A DNA stretch of 64,000 bases from Ephemerocybe angulata (lineage: Eukaryota; Basidiomycota; Agaricomycetes; Agaricales; Psathyrellaceae): contig JAACJK010000058.1 in the NCBI GenBank assembly GCA_013368325.1, positions 992,001-1,056,000 of the forward strand. Reading direction: 5' to 3'. Positions 1-11,000 of this stretch are shown here, one piece after another; positions within the stretch are counted from its first letter, which is position 1; the number at the start of each line of letters is the position of its first letter. Under the pieces are notes generated by a model, which had not been told where the DNA came from, did no database searches, and worked only from the letters and a program-made list of their open reading frames with translations. The translations under genes and the position numbers were made by a program.

Positions 1-1
1 A

Positions 2-896
2 AAGCGAATCATTGTCAACCGGTCGTTGATTGCGAGCTACCTGGTAAACTTCTTCGGGATCGCTGCATCTTTTGCTGTGATATTCCACGTACCACTATAC
101 CTGCAAGCAGTCCAGGAAAAAACAGCGTCTCAAGCTAGCCTGTGGCTTATTCTCGGTGTTCTGGGTGCTGTCTTTGGGTCCCTGTGCGGTGGTCTAATCA
201 TCCAGGCTACGGGCAAGTACTACGTTTTGACATCGGGAGCGTACCTCCTTTTCTTTATAGGCACGACCATCTTGACCTTGACCTCCGGAGTTCTGGTGAC
301 CTCGCCAATCTTGATTGGGCTTGGTGAGTACACTATGTATTCATCCTAAAAAGACCCCTGGTTTGACTCGTGGTCATTTAGGTCTCTTCTTATCGAGCAT
401 AGGAAACGGAACCGGAGTGACGACCTCATTGGTCTCCCTCATCGCGAACGCAGGCCAAGAAGACCAAGCCATTGCTACAGCTGGTAAGTAGTGGCACGAA
501 CTGCTGTATCTTCCTCGCTGAACTGTCGAATAGTGTCCTACCTGTTCCGCTCTTTGGGGTCCGTTGTAGGCTTGTCGCTAGGCAGTACTATCGTCCAGGC
601 AACATTGCGTTCCACTCTCTTCGAGCGACTGCATGGAAGCCAAGATATCGACGAGGTTGGTATTCCAAGTTATCTACTATTCTCACCACTCTGACCGCGA
701 CTTCTTCTCAGATTGTGCGCCGCGTGCGTGAGTCTCTAAGCTATCTTGACGAGCTGGACCCTGCAACCCGAAACATCGTTCGAAGTTCTTACGCAACAGC
801 AATTCAAGCCACCTATTGGTTTAGTGTTGTCATTGCGGGACTAGCATTCCTTGCCTCCCTCTTTATCAAGAAGAAACCTCTTCCTAGCAAGAAGTG
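2..896 (+). CDS. MFS transporter, DHA2/vacuolar basic amino-acid type, 3' part
   Basis: C-terminal part of a multi-pass permease whose 5' end lies left of the window. The frame is open from base 2 and spliced across three introns (about 325-380, 484-533 and 655-711), each with GT and AG ends. Visible are hydrophobic helices, the run LYLQAVQEKTASQASL and Gly-rich helices (LGAVFGSLCGG, LRSLGSVVGLSLGS-like). The protein ends in a basic tail, FIKKKPLPSKK, before a TGA at 894-896. This pattern fits 14-TM drug:H+ antiporter 2 or vacuolar basic amino-acid transporters, which export cations or drugs across vacuolar or plasma membranes. The substrate cannot be told from the sequence. The family call is an inference from helix pattern and loop motifs. 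Confidence 0.75.
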
Positions 897-1066
897 AAGG
901 TCGGTGGATTCAGTAGAAGCTACATTCTATATATAAGGTACCCGGATAACTTACAAGGTCCACTGGATAGATGTGAATAAAATTACAATTATGCATACAA
1001 CATTAGAGGTTCAAAGACTCATAGTCGGGTAAGGAACGTGTTACGTATCGAAAGGAATGGTCGTAT

Positions 1067-2058
1067 TCAACGTCTCGAAATGCCGGCTTTCTTGCTCAGA
1101 GAAGGGGCAGAACGGAGTCTTCGAAGTTTGCCCATTTCGATAGGGTTAAGGCCCCCTTCGTCAGCGAAGCTAACGTTGCTGCGAACATACTTGGACCCCA
1201 CTGGTGGTTGCTCCGTGTCCCATTTGACAGATTGCTGCGATATGGCTCCTGCTGGGAGTGAAACGCGATCAGCTCTGAGCTCCCGGACGTTGAGGATAAT
1301 CCGGTTTCCGAGGACGCAGGACACGGCGACCGTGAAGGTGATCGGAACCTCCAAGAGCGTTACCTACACCCGAGTTAGACGAGAGACGAACATAAGAGAA
1401 GACCGATGCGTACTGGTGCCAGCAGCCACAGGAGCAAACAAGTCATGTACGTGGCACAGATCCTGGACAATCGGGAGATAAGCGACTTGCCCGGCGATGG
1501 GGTATGTGCAGGGGACGTACACCACGAAGTAGATCACAGAATCTCGGAATAGAACGACGACCAAACGTTGGCCCGTTCGAATGAGTGAACCATTGCTGAC
1601 GAACGTGGAAAAGCCACGGGCAAGGGCAAGGGTGCACAGAAGGAGCTCAAAGAGCAGCATCGGTATCCAGAGGGTATAAAAATGGCTTGAGATCCCTACT
1701 GGCATGCAAAACATGCCTCCTGGAACATGGACGGCCAACGCTACGCAGTATCAGTTGCGTATATCGTGATACCCAGTCAAAGGAGAACTCACGAGTCATC
1801 TTGATTAGAGTGGTACCCATAATCCAGCCTGAAATCGCTATCGAGGCTGCGAATGATATTGTCATAAATGCGAGAACCTTTCTGTCCAGGGAGTACATGG
1901 CGTATATTCGCATTTGCAGAATGACTAGGGGACTAATCAGCTCTGGACTGTGAGATAAACAGACAGGCTAGAGTATACGTTACCTTCGGAGATGAGGCAT
2001 GATACCAGGCCTGTCCACCCTTGCCACCGTAGGAAGTGCAAACAGAACTGAAGGAATA
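1067..2058 (-). CDS. DUF6533-like multi-pass membrane protein, N-terminus not found
   Basis: A minus-strand gene for an orphan basidiomycete membrane protein. Recognisable exons, in coding order: about 2045-1985 (RWQGWTGLVSCLISEG), 1947-1795 (LQMRIYAMYSLDRKVLAFM and a helix), 1738-about 1455 (two helices, then RDSVIYFVV), and 1370-1067 (TLLEVPITFTVAVSCVLGNR followed by IILNVRE and a polar tail). The LQMRIYAMY and (S/G)xxLGNRxxLNxR blocks are hallmarks of proteins that carry an N-terminal DUF6533 helix pair. I could not find the DUF6533 exon itself between 2060 and 2400: short frames there are interrupted by stops. Either small exons were missed or the 5' end has decayed. Function is unknown for the whole family. 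Confidence 0.55.
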
Positions 2059-4132
2059 TATTAGTTCTTCATTTGGCGCCGCTTGGTAAGGTCTCCAGTA
2101 CCTCGTTTGTCAGGTGAACACGGTAAAATCCTGATGAAAGATGCTAAAGCTCAGTGGCGGCGAGTTTCAGGACACTCGGGGGGCGCTTACCATAGGTGTT
2201 CATACTATAAAGATCCAATGTTTTCAGCGATGAAGACCAAGAATTGTGCCCGGTGTACGCACACGACCGAAGCGAGTGTATAGTATCGGTTCTACAGCAG
2301 CGATGAGTATAGGTTCACAATCCTGGGTGCCTTATGCTTACGATAAGATACACGACCTTCCCTGCTGACCACGATGCGTTCTATTCGTTGACGGGCCGGT
2401 GTGTTATGGGCGTGTCAGAGAACGCTCATCAGGGGACCGCATGACTGAGAAGGACTACGCACCCAGATGTGCTCAACCTAGGCCGACCGTCAGCGTTACA
2501 CATAGTGGTCAATACTAAGCTACACACACCTCGCCGTCGAACGTGAGCACTGAGGGAAGGATGGTGAGCTTTCTCTTCGAGTTTGAAATCCAGATATCGA
2601 CGTACGATGGTCGAATATAATGATACTGGTCGCCGCCACTTTGGAAAAGTCAGTTGAGGTGAAACGTCAAATGAGTCAGGCGGCACGTACGCTGGGTATA
2701 TCTCGTCAACTCTACATGCCGATACCCTTCCAGGATCTTCAGAAGCGTTGCATGGATGTCCATCAGGAGGAAGAAGAGGGGGACGCGCAAGACCGCCGAG
2801 AAATAGAGGGAGCGCTGGCGGTATGGAGGACCATCCAAAATTTGTAAACATACCGACCCCAACTTATATTTAAAGGAAGTTGAACCCCCTTCTTCCCACT
2901 TCCAAATACCCAATCTCCGGATCGGCGTCTCATGCTTTTCCTCGGTTCTCCCACAGGGCAAAGGACAAGTTCACACGCAGCACACTTGGTGGCGCCACCA
3001 GGCCCCGGGCCACGCGCGATGGATCATCAGTGTCGCCGATCTCCTTGCCTTCACCAGGGACTTCGCAGGAGTTCGTGACATGAACACGTTTGGTGGGGTT
3101 ACATAGATAGGTGAAAGGTAGAGAGAATGCCTTCACCGAGGAGCTATGAGTGCGATAAGATTGCAGTACAGGTGGATAGGAGCCCCTTACCGATTGAAAG
3201 GGGTTTGAGGCGAATATCAGACGCGACCGTCGCGACGGCATGGAGCGGATGCATTTTAGGCCGCGTATAAGGTATAAGCGCGTATAAGCGCGTATATCGC
3301 CAATTTGCTCCGAACGAATTTCATCTCTGCCAAGCTCTGCCAACGGATGCACTGGCATGGGTCGTATGCCCCTGTCCTCCCAATGCTTAGGCTGTGGGGG
3401 GCAAAGAGCTGCAAAGAGGTGGAGTAGCCGTTCCCTGATGATTTGGCTGGTGCAATCGATCGAGTGTTCTGTCTAGGGCAAGACCGCTTCCGTGTCGAGT
3501 CCTTAAAGTCATAAGTATTGGGGTACTAAATGCTTGGGTGAGGGAAAGTGAAGTGCAAGTGCAGGCAAGTGCCGGCGAGTCATCGGCGAGCGGAACCACT
3601 TGTAAGCCCGATGATCGTGCACCCAGAGAAATCCGGCAAGTAGAAAGATGGGCGGGGATCTGCGGAGCCTTGCAAGAGCCCTGCCGCCTCGCTGCAGATG
3701 GCGGTTGTATGGATCCTCTTGATCATCGCTTCTCATCTCGATATCCGTTGACATCCTTTAATGGGCCTAATGTGAGCATATTCGTTCAAACTTCTGGTGT
3801 TTTCAACGAAACCGTGATGATCCATCCATCTTATGGTGGCCATGTCTGTGTGTCTTACTAACAGCCAAGTCAGCGCGTATTTCGTAAAGTACCACGCGGA
3901 TGGACCCACTTAGCGCTGGTGGCGGCGCCCCTGAGTCTGACAGTGACACCGCCCGACACCGTCCCACCGTGGCAGTAACTTTATCCTCGACAAGTCCCCG
4001 TTCTCTCGCCTTCATGCAGACGTTTCAGAGAGGCCAGGAGGTCAACATGTCTTGAAGGTCCAGTAAAACGGGGTTCATCATTGGAAGCCAACAATCACAG
4101 ACAATAAAACGCGGAACAGAAGCCTAACATTC
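2059..4132. other. Intergenic stretch without a supported gene
   Basis: About 2 kb between the DUF6533-like gene and the SDR gene, whose 3' ends point left. The largest open frames (up to about 140 codons) lack family motifs and plausible splice partners. A short tandem array of tataagcgcg-like units sits at about 3265-3300. A copy of the recurring word GGGCGCTTA lies at 2181-2189. Confidence 0.5.
3264..3300. repeat. Short tandem repeat, unit about 10-12 bp
   Basis: The sequence repeats gtataagcgc about three times in a row (cgcgtataag, gtataagcgc, gtataagcgc, gtatatcgc). It is a minor low-copy satellite in intergenic DNA with no evident function. Confidence 0.6.
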
Positions 4133-5288
4133 TCAATCGAAAAGCCGCCCTGAGTCTATGACAATCTGCACGAGTTATTTAGTCGATCGTCGAGAGGCAT
4201 AAGACTGCTCCTCACCGTCTGCCCCGTCAGCATTTTCGAATCGGGAGAAACGAGAAACGAAACAAGCGCCGCGATATCTTCTGGGTTTGGGTATCGGCCT
4301 AAGACAGTGTCGGCTTGTGACTCTTCGTAGAATGTGGATTTGTTTCCAAGCTTGTGGCCAATATCGACGACTGAGCGTATTGGTAAGTCTGAGAATATGA
4401 GCATGGAAATAGCGGATCAAGGCCTACGCATGTCGGTGTTGACAGGACCTGGGGCATACGCGTTAACGTTTATCTTGTACTTGCCCAACTCCGCAGCTGC
4501 ATTACAAGGACAGTTAGATATCTAACTCCCAATGTCAGTGTCCGCGCATGTGCCTACCAGCTGCTTGGGTTAAGCCACGAATTCCGAACTTGCTCGAAGA
4601 GTAGGCAGAAACATTCGCCCAGGCTATCGAGAATCAATTCGAGGCCAGTGAGTGACAATTGCAGGACTGACCTTGCTCCCCAGGGACAGACGAGACGCCG
4701 ACGATCCTTCCACCTCTGCCTTGCTCTATCATCTTTAGGGCAGCGTATCGGTAGCATAAGAAAGTTCCACGGGTGTTGATGCTCTGGATCTTGTCCCAAT
4801 CCTCGCTGGTCGCTATACAAGATTGTCAGCCCAGGAGAAGCAAAAGAAGTGCATGGGCTCACTTTCGATGAATGGCTTGGTTATGCAAATACCAGCATTC
4901 GCGACCATCTACAAACGATGGTTAGAGGACGGTTGAAGAGGTAAACAGAGCTTCCCACAACGTCAAGCCCTCCGAGAGCATCCGCCGCACTTTTAACAAG
5001 CGCTTGGATATCCTTTTCCGAAGACACATCGCCGGGGCAAACGATCGCCTGACGTCCATACTCGCCAATGCTATCCTCTACCCCCCTCAACTGCTCGAGT
5101 GCACCCGGCACGTCATTCAAAGCTAGGTCATACCCGTCCTGTGCGAGGCGGACAGCAACCGCCTTTCCTATACCACGAGAAGCCCCAGTGACGATAGCTA
5201 CAGGACCGGGAATGATTTTACTGAAGTTTCTGGTTGTTTGGGAACGAGCTCGAAGGTTGAAGTAAGAACGAGGGGCCAAGGAGAGCAT
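4133..5288 (-). CDS. Short-chain dehydrogenase/reductase (SDR), putative mitochondrial
   Basis: A classical NAD(P)-dependent SDR of about 260 residues. Exon 1 (5288-4959, 110 codons) begins MLSLAPRSYFNLRARSQT, an Arg-rich stretch without acids that looks like a mitochondrial presequence. It then carries the cofactor motif TGASRGIG. Exon 2 gives MVANAG, the NAG motif. Later exons carry SINTRGTFLCYRYAA, then VGVSS, and the catalytic YSSSK. After that come AELGKYKINVNAYAPGPVNTDM and a C-terminal RYPNPEDIAALVSFL block, ending GQTIVIDSGRLFD before TGA at 4133-4135. The Ser-Tyr-Lys triad is complete. The closest known pattern is 3-oxoacyl-ACP or diacetyl/acetoin reductase-like SDRs; the substrate is unknown. 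The first ATG in frame (5286-5288) was taken as start. Confidence 0.85.
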
Positions 5289-5929
5289 TTTACGCAAAGA
5301 TCTTCGGATGACAGTAGACTTTGAGAATAAGGAGCTAAAGGGGCCAAACGTGAAGTAACTAGCCGATTACTTTTCGTCCTGGGCTAGCCCGTGCGGGCGA
5401 ATAACAATCGGGACTCCTACAACATTCTGGTCGGATTATCGACACCTCATCTCGTCTGGGGTAGAATTGGGGAGTTACTTTAGACTAGGAAGTTTTCAAT
5501 CCAAGTGGAATACGCTCACCTGATACTCGGTCGGTACACACATCGTGGTACGGTTTCAAAACACGCGTGCTGGGAACGTCACGGCGGAGGCGGTCGGAGT
5601 TCAAAGATCGGCATCGGCATGCCGAGCGTGTCAAGAACTTGGAAGCGACTGTTGCGAGACTTGCTAGGATTTATAGCACATTGGCTGATTCAAAGGCGCC
5701 AGTGTTCTGCAAATATCACTCACAGGTATTTCAGATGTGGATGAAGGTCTCAATCCCTTTATCAGTGTCGATTAGGACCATCTATCAGCGGTCGTTCGAA
5801 AGAAGCGCCCGACCAGTGAGATAAGCGCCAACTAACCGTTCGGAATCGCGTTGTAATGAACATGGTATCATACAGAGAGGAAAGCATAGGGATTTGTGAC
5901 GTTTTCTGGTAATGGAAAGGCTCGTGCTC
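5289..5929. other. Intergenic; upstream of the SDR gene
   Basis: Promoter side of the SDR gene (minus strand) and 3' side of the DUF7330-like gene. A plus-strand frame at 5567-5824 reads as a basic, coiled-coil-like peptide (KNLEATVARLARIYSTLADS). It lacks any recognised motif or convincing splice partner, so it is not called a gene. Confidence 0.45.
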
Positions 5930-7264
5930 TTAGCCCCACTTCGCAGGCCAGATCCACCCATTGCTGGACGCTCCCCGCAAAGTTCCCTCGAGCCTGTCAT
6001 CTTCGAAGAGAATCCGAAGTCTCCCGTTTCCTATGTCAATATCAATCTTATCACCTTGCCAACTCTCCTCGTCGTCGTCTCTGTCCGCTGAGATAATCGG
6101 TCTAGTGCTTACAGCAGCATCATCGCTGTCTTCATCTTCTTCGTCCAACGTATCTGGCAATGCTCCCAGAAAATATCCTCGACTTTGTTCGTCTTCGCTC
6201 ATCATTCTAGCGACGCCCGCAACTGCAGGTGACATCCACAAGTGGTTGTCAATGTTTCCAACTCGAATCTTGATCGTGATTGGCCCATGGAAGGAAATTG
6301 GGATGAAGAGCGTAAGCGGTGACCGAGAGATACTGGTAGAGCCCGTGCATGTGGCCTGAAAGAAGAATGGAGGACGAGGTTGCGGAGCGAACTAAAGGCA
6401 GAAATTAGGTTGGCTAAGGCTCAGCCGAGGGAGCGCATAACCACGTACGATTCGGATGAGCATGGGGTATGCTTTGAATGTCTTCGGCCGGGTTGCATTT
6501 AGGCTAGCTGTGATAGTCGTCCTTGGAATGGTGGGCTTCCTCAACGAGCCAAGTGCAGATTGAGAGGATAACGACGCCTTGGAGCGAAGTCGGCGGGTAA
6601 AGGAAGAGTTTGGATCGCAATCGGCAATGAGATGGATATTGACATCCATCCTCCCATCTTCCAAGCTTAACGTGAGATTCTTAGGAAGGTCCTGCTGTTG
6701 CTCCCGTCGCTCTGCACGAAGCTCTCCTCTCCTCGTCGTAGGGACATGTGGAGTACGAATGGAGGACTTGATCGAGTTGAGGACAGCTCCTGGCACCTTA
6801 AGGTGAGGGTCAATGTAGAAGGTGTCGGCGATCTTGGGGTTCGGATAGAAAAGGGAAAAGATGCGATGGTGGGGTGTCGCCTTCCGCGCGATATTGATAT
6901 AGTTGGTGATATTGCGTTCACCGCCCCTATCGGAGCCTGTGATATCACACCTCCCGTCAGACCCCGCAATCGACGCTGCCATAGAGAAACGAGCGACCGA
7001 TGTGTTATCTGTCGAGGTTGCTGTCATCGACTGGGGGGGAGGCGACTTTCTGTCCGCTCCAGTGTCATCGCTCGGGCTGGGTGAGTGCCCAGTAGTCGTT
7101 GCAAATGGGTCGTAAGGATTGATCTCTCCGCCGCCTCCAGTCGATGACGAGGCAAAACTCGGGTACTGAGCATGTCGAGGGCGTTCATCTGACCCAGGTG
7201 AGTAGGTGGGAGGAGGGCTCATCGTCATGACTGAACGTGTCGAGGGCTCACGTTTGGCCGCCAT
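5930..7264 (-). CDS. DUF7330-like domain protein
   Basis: Two exons on the minus strand: 7264-6449 and 6355-5930, separated by a clean GT-AG intron (6356-6448). The N-terminal about 110 residues are disordered and rich in Ser, Pro and Gly (PPPTYSPGSDERPRHAQYPS). A region with HHRIFSLFYPNPKIADTFYI and the polar repeat-like VPGAVLNSIKSSIRT follows. The C-terminal half has SPLTLFIPISFHGPITIKIR and NHLWMSPAVAG before an acidic tail (DEEDEDSDDA) ending WIWPAKWG. The beta-rich 'L-P-R-SFHGP-hTh' pattern is the signature I associate with Agaricomycete DUF7330 proteins, whose role is unknown. No membrane helix or signal peptide is evident. A TATA-like box lies about 75 bp upstream of the ATG. The domain assignment is from memory of the motif, hence moderate. 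Confidence 0.7.
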
Positions 7265-8098
7265 GGTTGATGCAGAGTGGCAGCAGCGTGAAGTGGGGTG
7301 TAGATGGCGGGAGGCAGCTTCGGCAGGTGGCGACGTGGTTTATATAGACTTTGGGCGCTTAACTTGCCTCAAGTCATATCTGGTGTTCCTTGGCGTGTCA
7401 TTCATGACAGGGTCAATTATCACGCCCAGAGCAAAGTCTAGAGGAACGTGTGCAATTTGATTATACCTTGTACCTTGGGGAATAGAACTTATAGAAATAT
7501 TAGAATGGGGTGTGATTGGTGGCCCTGTTGGCGGATTCAGTGATTTCATATGATTCGCAGAGAGTGCGGCATTCAACCCCAAGGACCCGCTGCACTAAAG
7601 TGCAACAAGCACGCATAATCTATGTGTATACTGCCATCTCTGCATTGCAAGAGCTTGAGAACATGCTGGGGGCGAATAAATCCTCGAGCCTGGGAGTGCC
7701 GGCGCTGGCCGGTCGGACATTGGCGGACATCGAAATTGATTACCCACACGCGCGCCGTATATAAGTAATCGCGACTCGCTCCCAAATCCTTTCTTTCTTT
7801 CCTTCCCCCATCATCTTCTCCTATCACTGCAACTCGATGACCAGATTTATGAGCTCGCGCAGGCCATTTCTTCCCCCCTCTGCCAATTTCTCATTGGGCG
7901 GGTTGAGCCCGGCGTCGCCGGCAGTAAGGTGGCGTCGGCGCACGGTCGGAGGCCGGCATCGCGGGTCATCGAGGTAAGCCGCTGAACCCACATGACGGCG
8001 AGGGAGAATCAGCTGATCGCCAGCCTCCATCCCAGCCTTCACAGCGTCGAGCGACGACTTCCATCCTTGGAAACCTGAAGCGTTCTCCTTTTCTGACG
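7265..8098. promoter_or_regulatory. Divergent promoter region with plus-strand TATA box and pyrimidine tract
   Basis: Shared upstream region of two divergent genes. On the plus strand TATATAAG occurs at 7758-7765, followed by a CT-rich tract at about 7781-7826 (ctttctttctttccttcccc), a common fungal transcription-start context. The resulting leader to the ATG at 8099 would be over 250 nt. It contains a 46-codon upstream frame (ATG at 7837, TAA at 7975-7977). That frame could instead be a first coding exon, spliced at the GTAAGG donor near 7923 to an acceptor near 8021, because the frame of the main protein stays open back to 7927. Confidence 0.45.
7339..7346 (-). promoter_or_regulatory. TATA box of the DUF7330-like gene
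   Basis: On the minus strand the sequence reads TATATAAA, 75 bp upstream of the ATG at 7264, a usual spacing for fungal core promoters. No other TATA-like element is closer. Confidence 0.5.
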
Positions 8099-11000
8099 AT
8101 GGCCGCATCGGAGGGCATGTATTACGGAGACTTGCCAGTAGGCCTCTCTTTTGACGCTGCCCACGATGCCGAGGACCCAAATCTCAAGGAATGCTCAGTA
8201 CGAGGATGCCGTCGACTCATCTCGTCTGCCGAGCAGAACAGAATGTGCGAAGAGTGTAGGATTCGCCATCGGGGATACGCGACGACGAAGAGGCTGAGGA
8301 GAAAATTGGAGAAAGCGGCTCTGCAGGCATTGGGTCCAGGGGGTGTCCTAATGCCACCCGTGATACCGGTGTGGGAGGATGCTCCAGTCGAGGTGTGTAG
8401 TTGAATGAATGGAGAGGACGAATGTTAACGAATGCTTGAAGACATGGGACCCAACGATTGACCCCATGCTGTACGACGCCTCGGTAACAGCGACTACAAC
8501 GCCCACCCCCGCCCCAGGTCCCATAGCCTCGTCGAGCTCCGAGCTTGCGAATGCCTTGACACTCCCAGCCCAGTATCTCCAGCCTCCCACGGCGCCAGAC
8601 TGCATCTCCCCAGCTGTGCTGCAGGGGTCGGAAGAGGCGCCTGCAGAGGCATCCGACTCGAACTCTGATTCCGATGCCCCAAGGTTCTGCTCCGTGAAAG
8701 GCTGCAAGGCCGTCATTCCCGGGTCGTATGACTACAAGATGTGTCCGTCCTGTCGTACGCGGTATCGAGGGTACGGGATCACGAAACGCGCCAAGTGGAA
8801 GAACGAGCGTGAGGTCTTCGAGCGCGAGATGGCTGAATTGCGCGCCGCAGAGGACGAGAGGCGGGACGCCACCGGACTACCGCCCCTGGCCGACGATCCT
8901 GCGGAGCTGCGCGCTTGGGAGATGTCCATCATAGACGAGCAAATCACCCTCCCTCCTCCTGTTCTCGCTGCTCTGACTGCTGCTGGCGTCAATGCAGATG
9001 GGACCGTCTCTCGCCCTCTTCCCGACGCCCAGTCTCTGGTCGCCACTGTCCTCAGCCTCTACCAGAACGAACCTGACCAGAGATCCGAGGTCGACACCCC
9101 GCACTCGACTGTTCCATACCCTTCCATCCTCGGAGCTATCCCTCCCCTCCCTGCTCGCATGTGCACAGTTTCTCATTGTCACCAAATCCTCCCGGGTTAC
9201 TACCGATACAAGCGCTGCGAGCAGCATCGTCTCCAGAACAGACACCACAGCAAACTCAAGCGGGTCAGGGAAAAGGAGGAGAAAGCTGTCGGCCCAAAGG
9301 AAGATGCCGTCGTGCTGCAAATCGAGCCAACCTCAAGTAAACGGAAGGTAAAAGGGAAGGAACGGGCAACGACCCCCATCGAGCTCGAAGTTGAACCGGT
9401 TCTACCACCCACGAAGAAGAAGGTATGGAGTCGCGTTCCCGAACTTGTATTTACGCTGACGAAATGCGCCAGGGAAAGAAAGTTACGCATTGTGTGTCAG
9501 AGGGATGTAACAACCTTCTGGACGAAACTAAGCGATGGCATAATTGCGGCGACTGTCGGACAGCAGAGCGTCGCGAAAAGTCACGGTTGAAGGCCGCTGG
9601 AAAGGTTGCCGACTCGTCAGGCACGGTAGCCATGACTGTGGATGCACCTCCCGCATCTGTTGTCATCCTACCTACCTTGGCCCCCAGCGACCTACCTCAG
9701 CACGCGCAATCTCCAGCGCCTCCTCCCAGACAATCTGAGAGCGCGCCCGTAGCAGATCAACTGCAGCTGGTCAACATCACCCCCGAGTCGTTCGACGTTC
9801 CAGTGCCTGCCCTCGAGCCTACTTTCCGATGGTCGAACGAGACCTCGGTCGTTGCCGTGGCCCATGCCTCTCCTGCCCCTACTGTTGACCTCTCCCGACC
9901 GCCATCCACTTCGCAACCCTTGATGATTCGGCAGTACAAACCTAAAGGAGACGACACCGTTGCGCTTAAAGCTGTATCCAATCAGCCATACGTTACTGTC
10001 GAACAACTTCCCTTTCAACCTCGTAATGATAAGGAGGCCAGCGCTCTGCCTCCCCCACCGGCGGTTTCCACCAGGGCGTCTGCGAGCCAGAAGGCTTATC
10101 CCAACGCCGGCGTATTTCGCCATTACGTCCACGTGCCCGAAGAGGTGGTAGTTGAGCCGCCAGCAACGACCGCTAGTACTGCACCTTCCATTCCCTCTAC
10201 CGACACCACCTCCGTCTCGATACCGACATATCCTGATTCTGGAGTCCCTGCGACACAGCCGGTCAATGAAAGCGAAGTACACGTACAACCACCGTCAGCC
10301 GGGCCACCGAGTCCTGGCGCAATAAACTCTGCCGCTCCCTCTGTATCAGCTCCTGTGAAGACGACGAAGAAAACGAAGGCGAAGGGAAAATCGACTCCCA
10401 AAGCCAACGCGGCCATCTCGATAGCACCCGCCCCCGTCCCGATAGCCCCCAAAACGACAGCCGCTCCTGGGAACCACAATCCTCAGCTCTTCCCATATCA
10501 GGGTCATTATCCCGTACATCCGTACTTCTACCTCCCGCCACAGTACACCGTGAATGCAGCGAATCCATATGCCATTCCAGGCTATCCGCCGATCCCTCCC
10601 GCTCCACCACCGACCGAAAGTACAAGTACCACAGTCAATCCTTCTGCTGCCGGTGCGAGCAATTCGTCGCAACAGGATTCTGGAACCATTGCCTCAGCAG
10701 GGTCGACAACAGTAGCTACAACATCGATTTCAGCCCCTCCCCACGCAGCTCCCCTTCCGGTCCCCTATCCCATTCCTTGGCCCCAGCCTCACATGCCATA
10801 CCCGTATCCTCCTGGTATGGTCGGACCGCCGATGTCGACCTCCACGGTCCCCAATCCACCTCCGGGGTACTTCTACCCCCCATATCCATATTCTGCGTCC
10901 GCTCCGCCCCTGCCTGGTTTTGGCTCTGGTGCTGGGCCTGTGACTGCACAGGTACCGGCGCATGCGATTGCCAGTGGCCAGGTCGTCGTTGTCGGTGGGG

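Noticed and set aside
5505..5824. Plus-strand frame with a coiled-coil-like peptide
   Set aside because: Too short, not linked to another exon, and not recognised; mentioned only in the gap entry.
9692..10479. Long minus-strand frames opposite the Pro-rich region of the Cys-repeat gene
   Set aside because: Shadow frames produced by the Pro/Ala/Ser codon bias of the real plus-strand exon.
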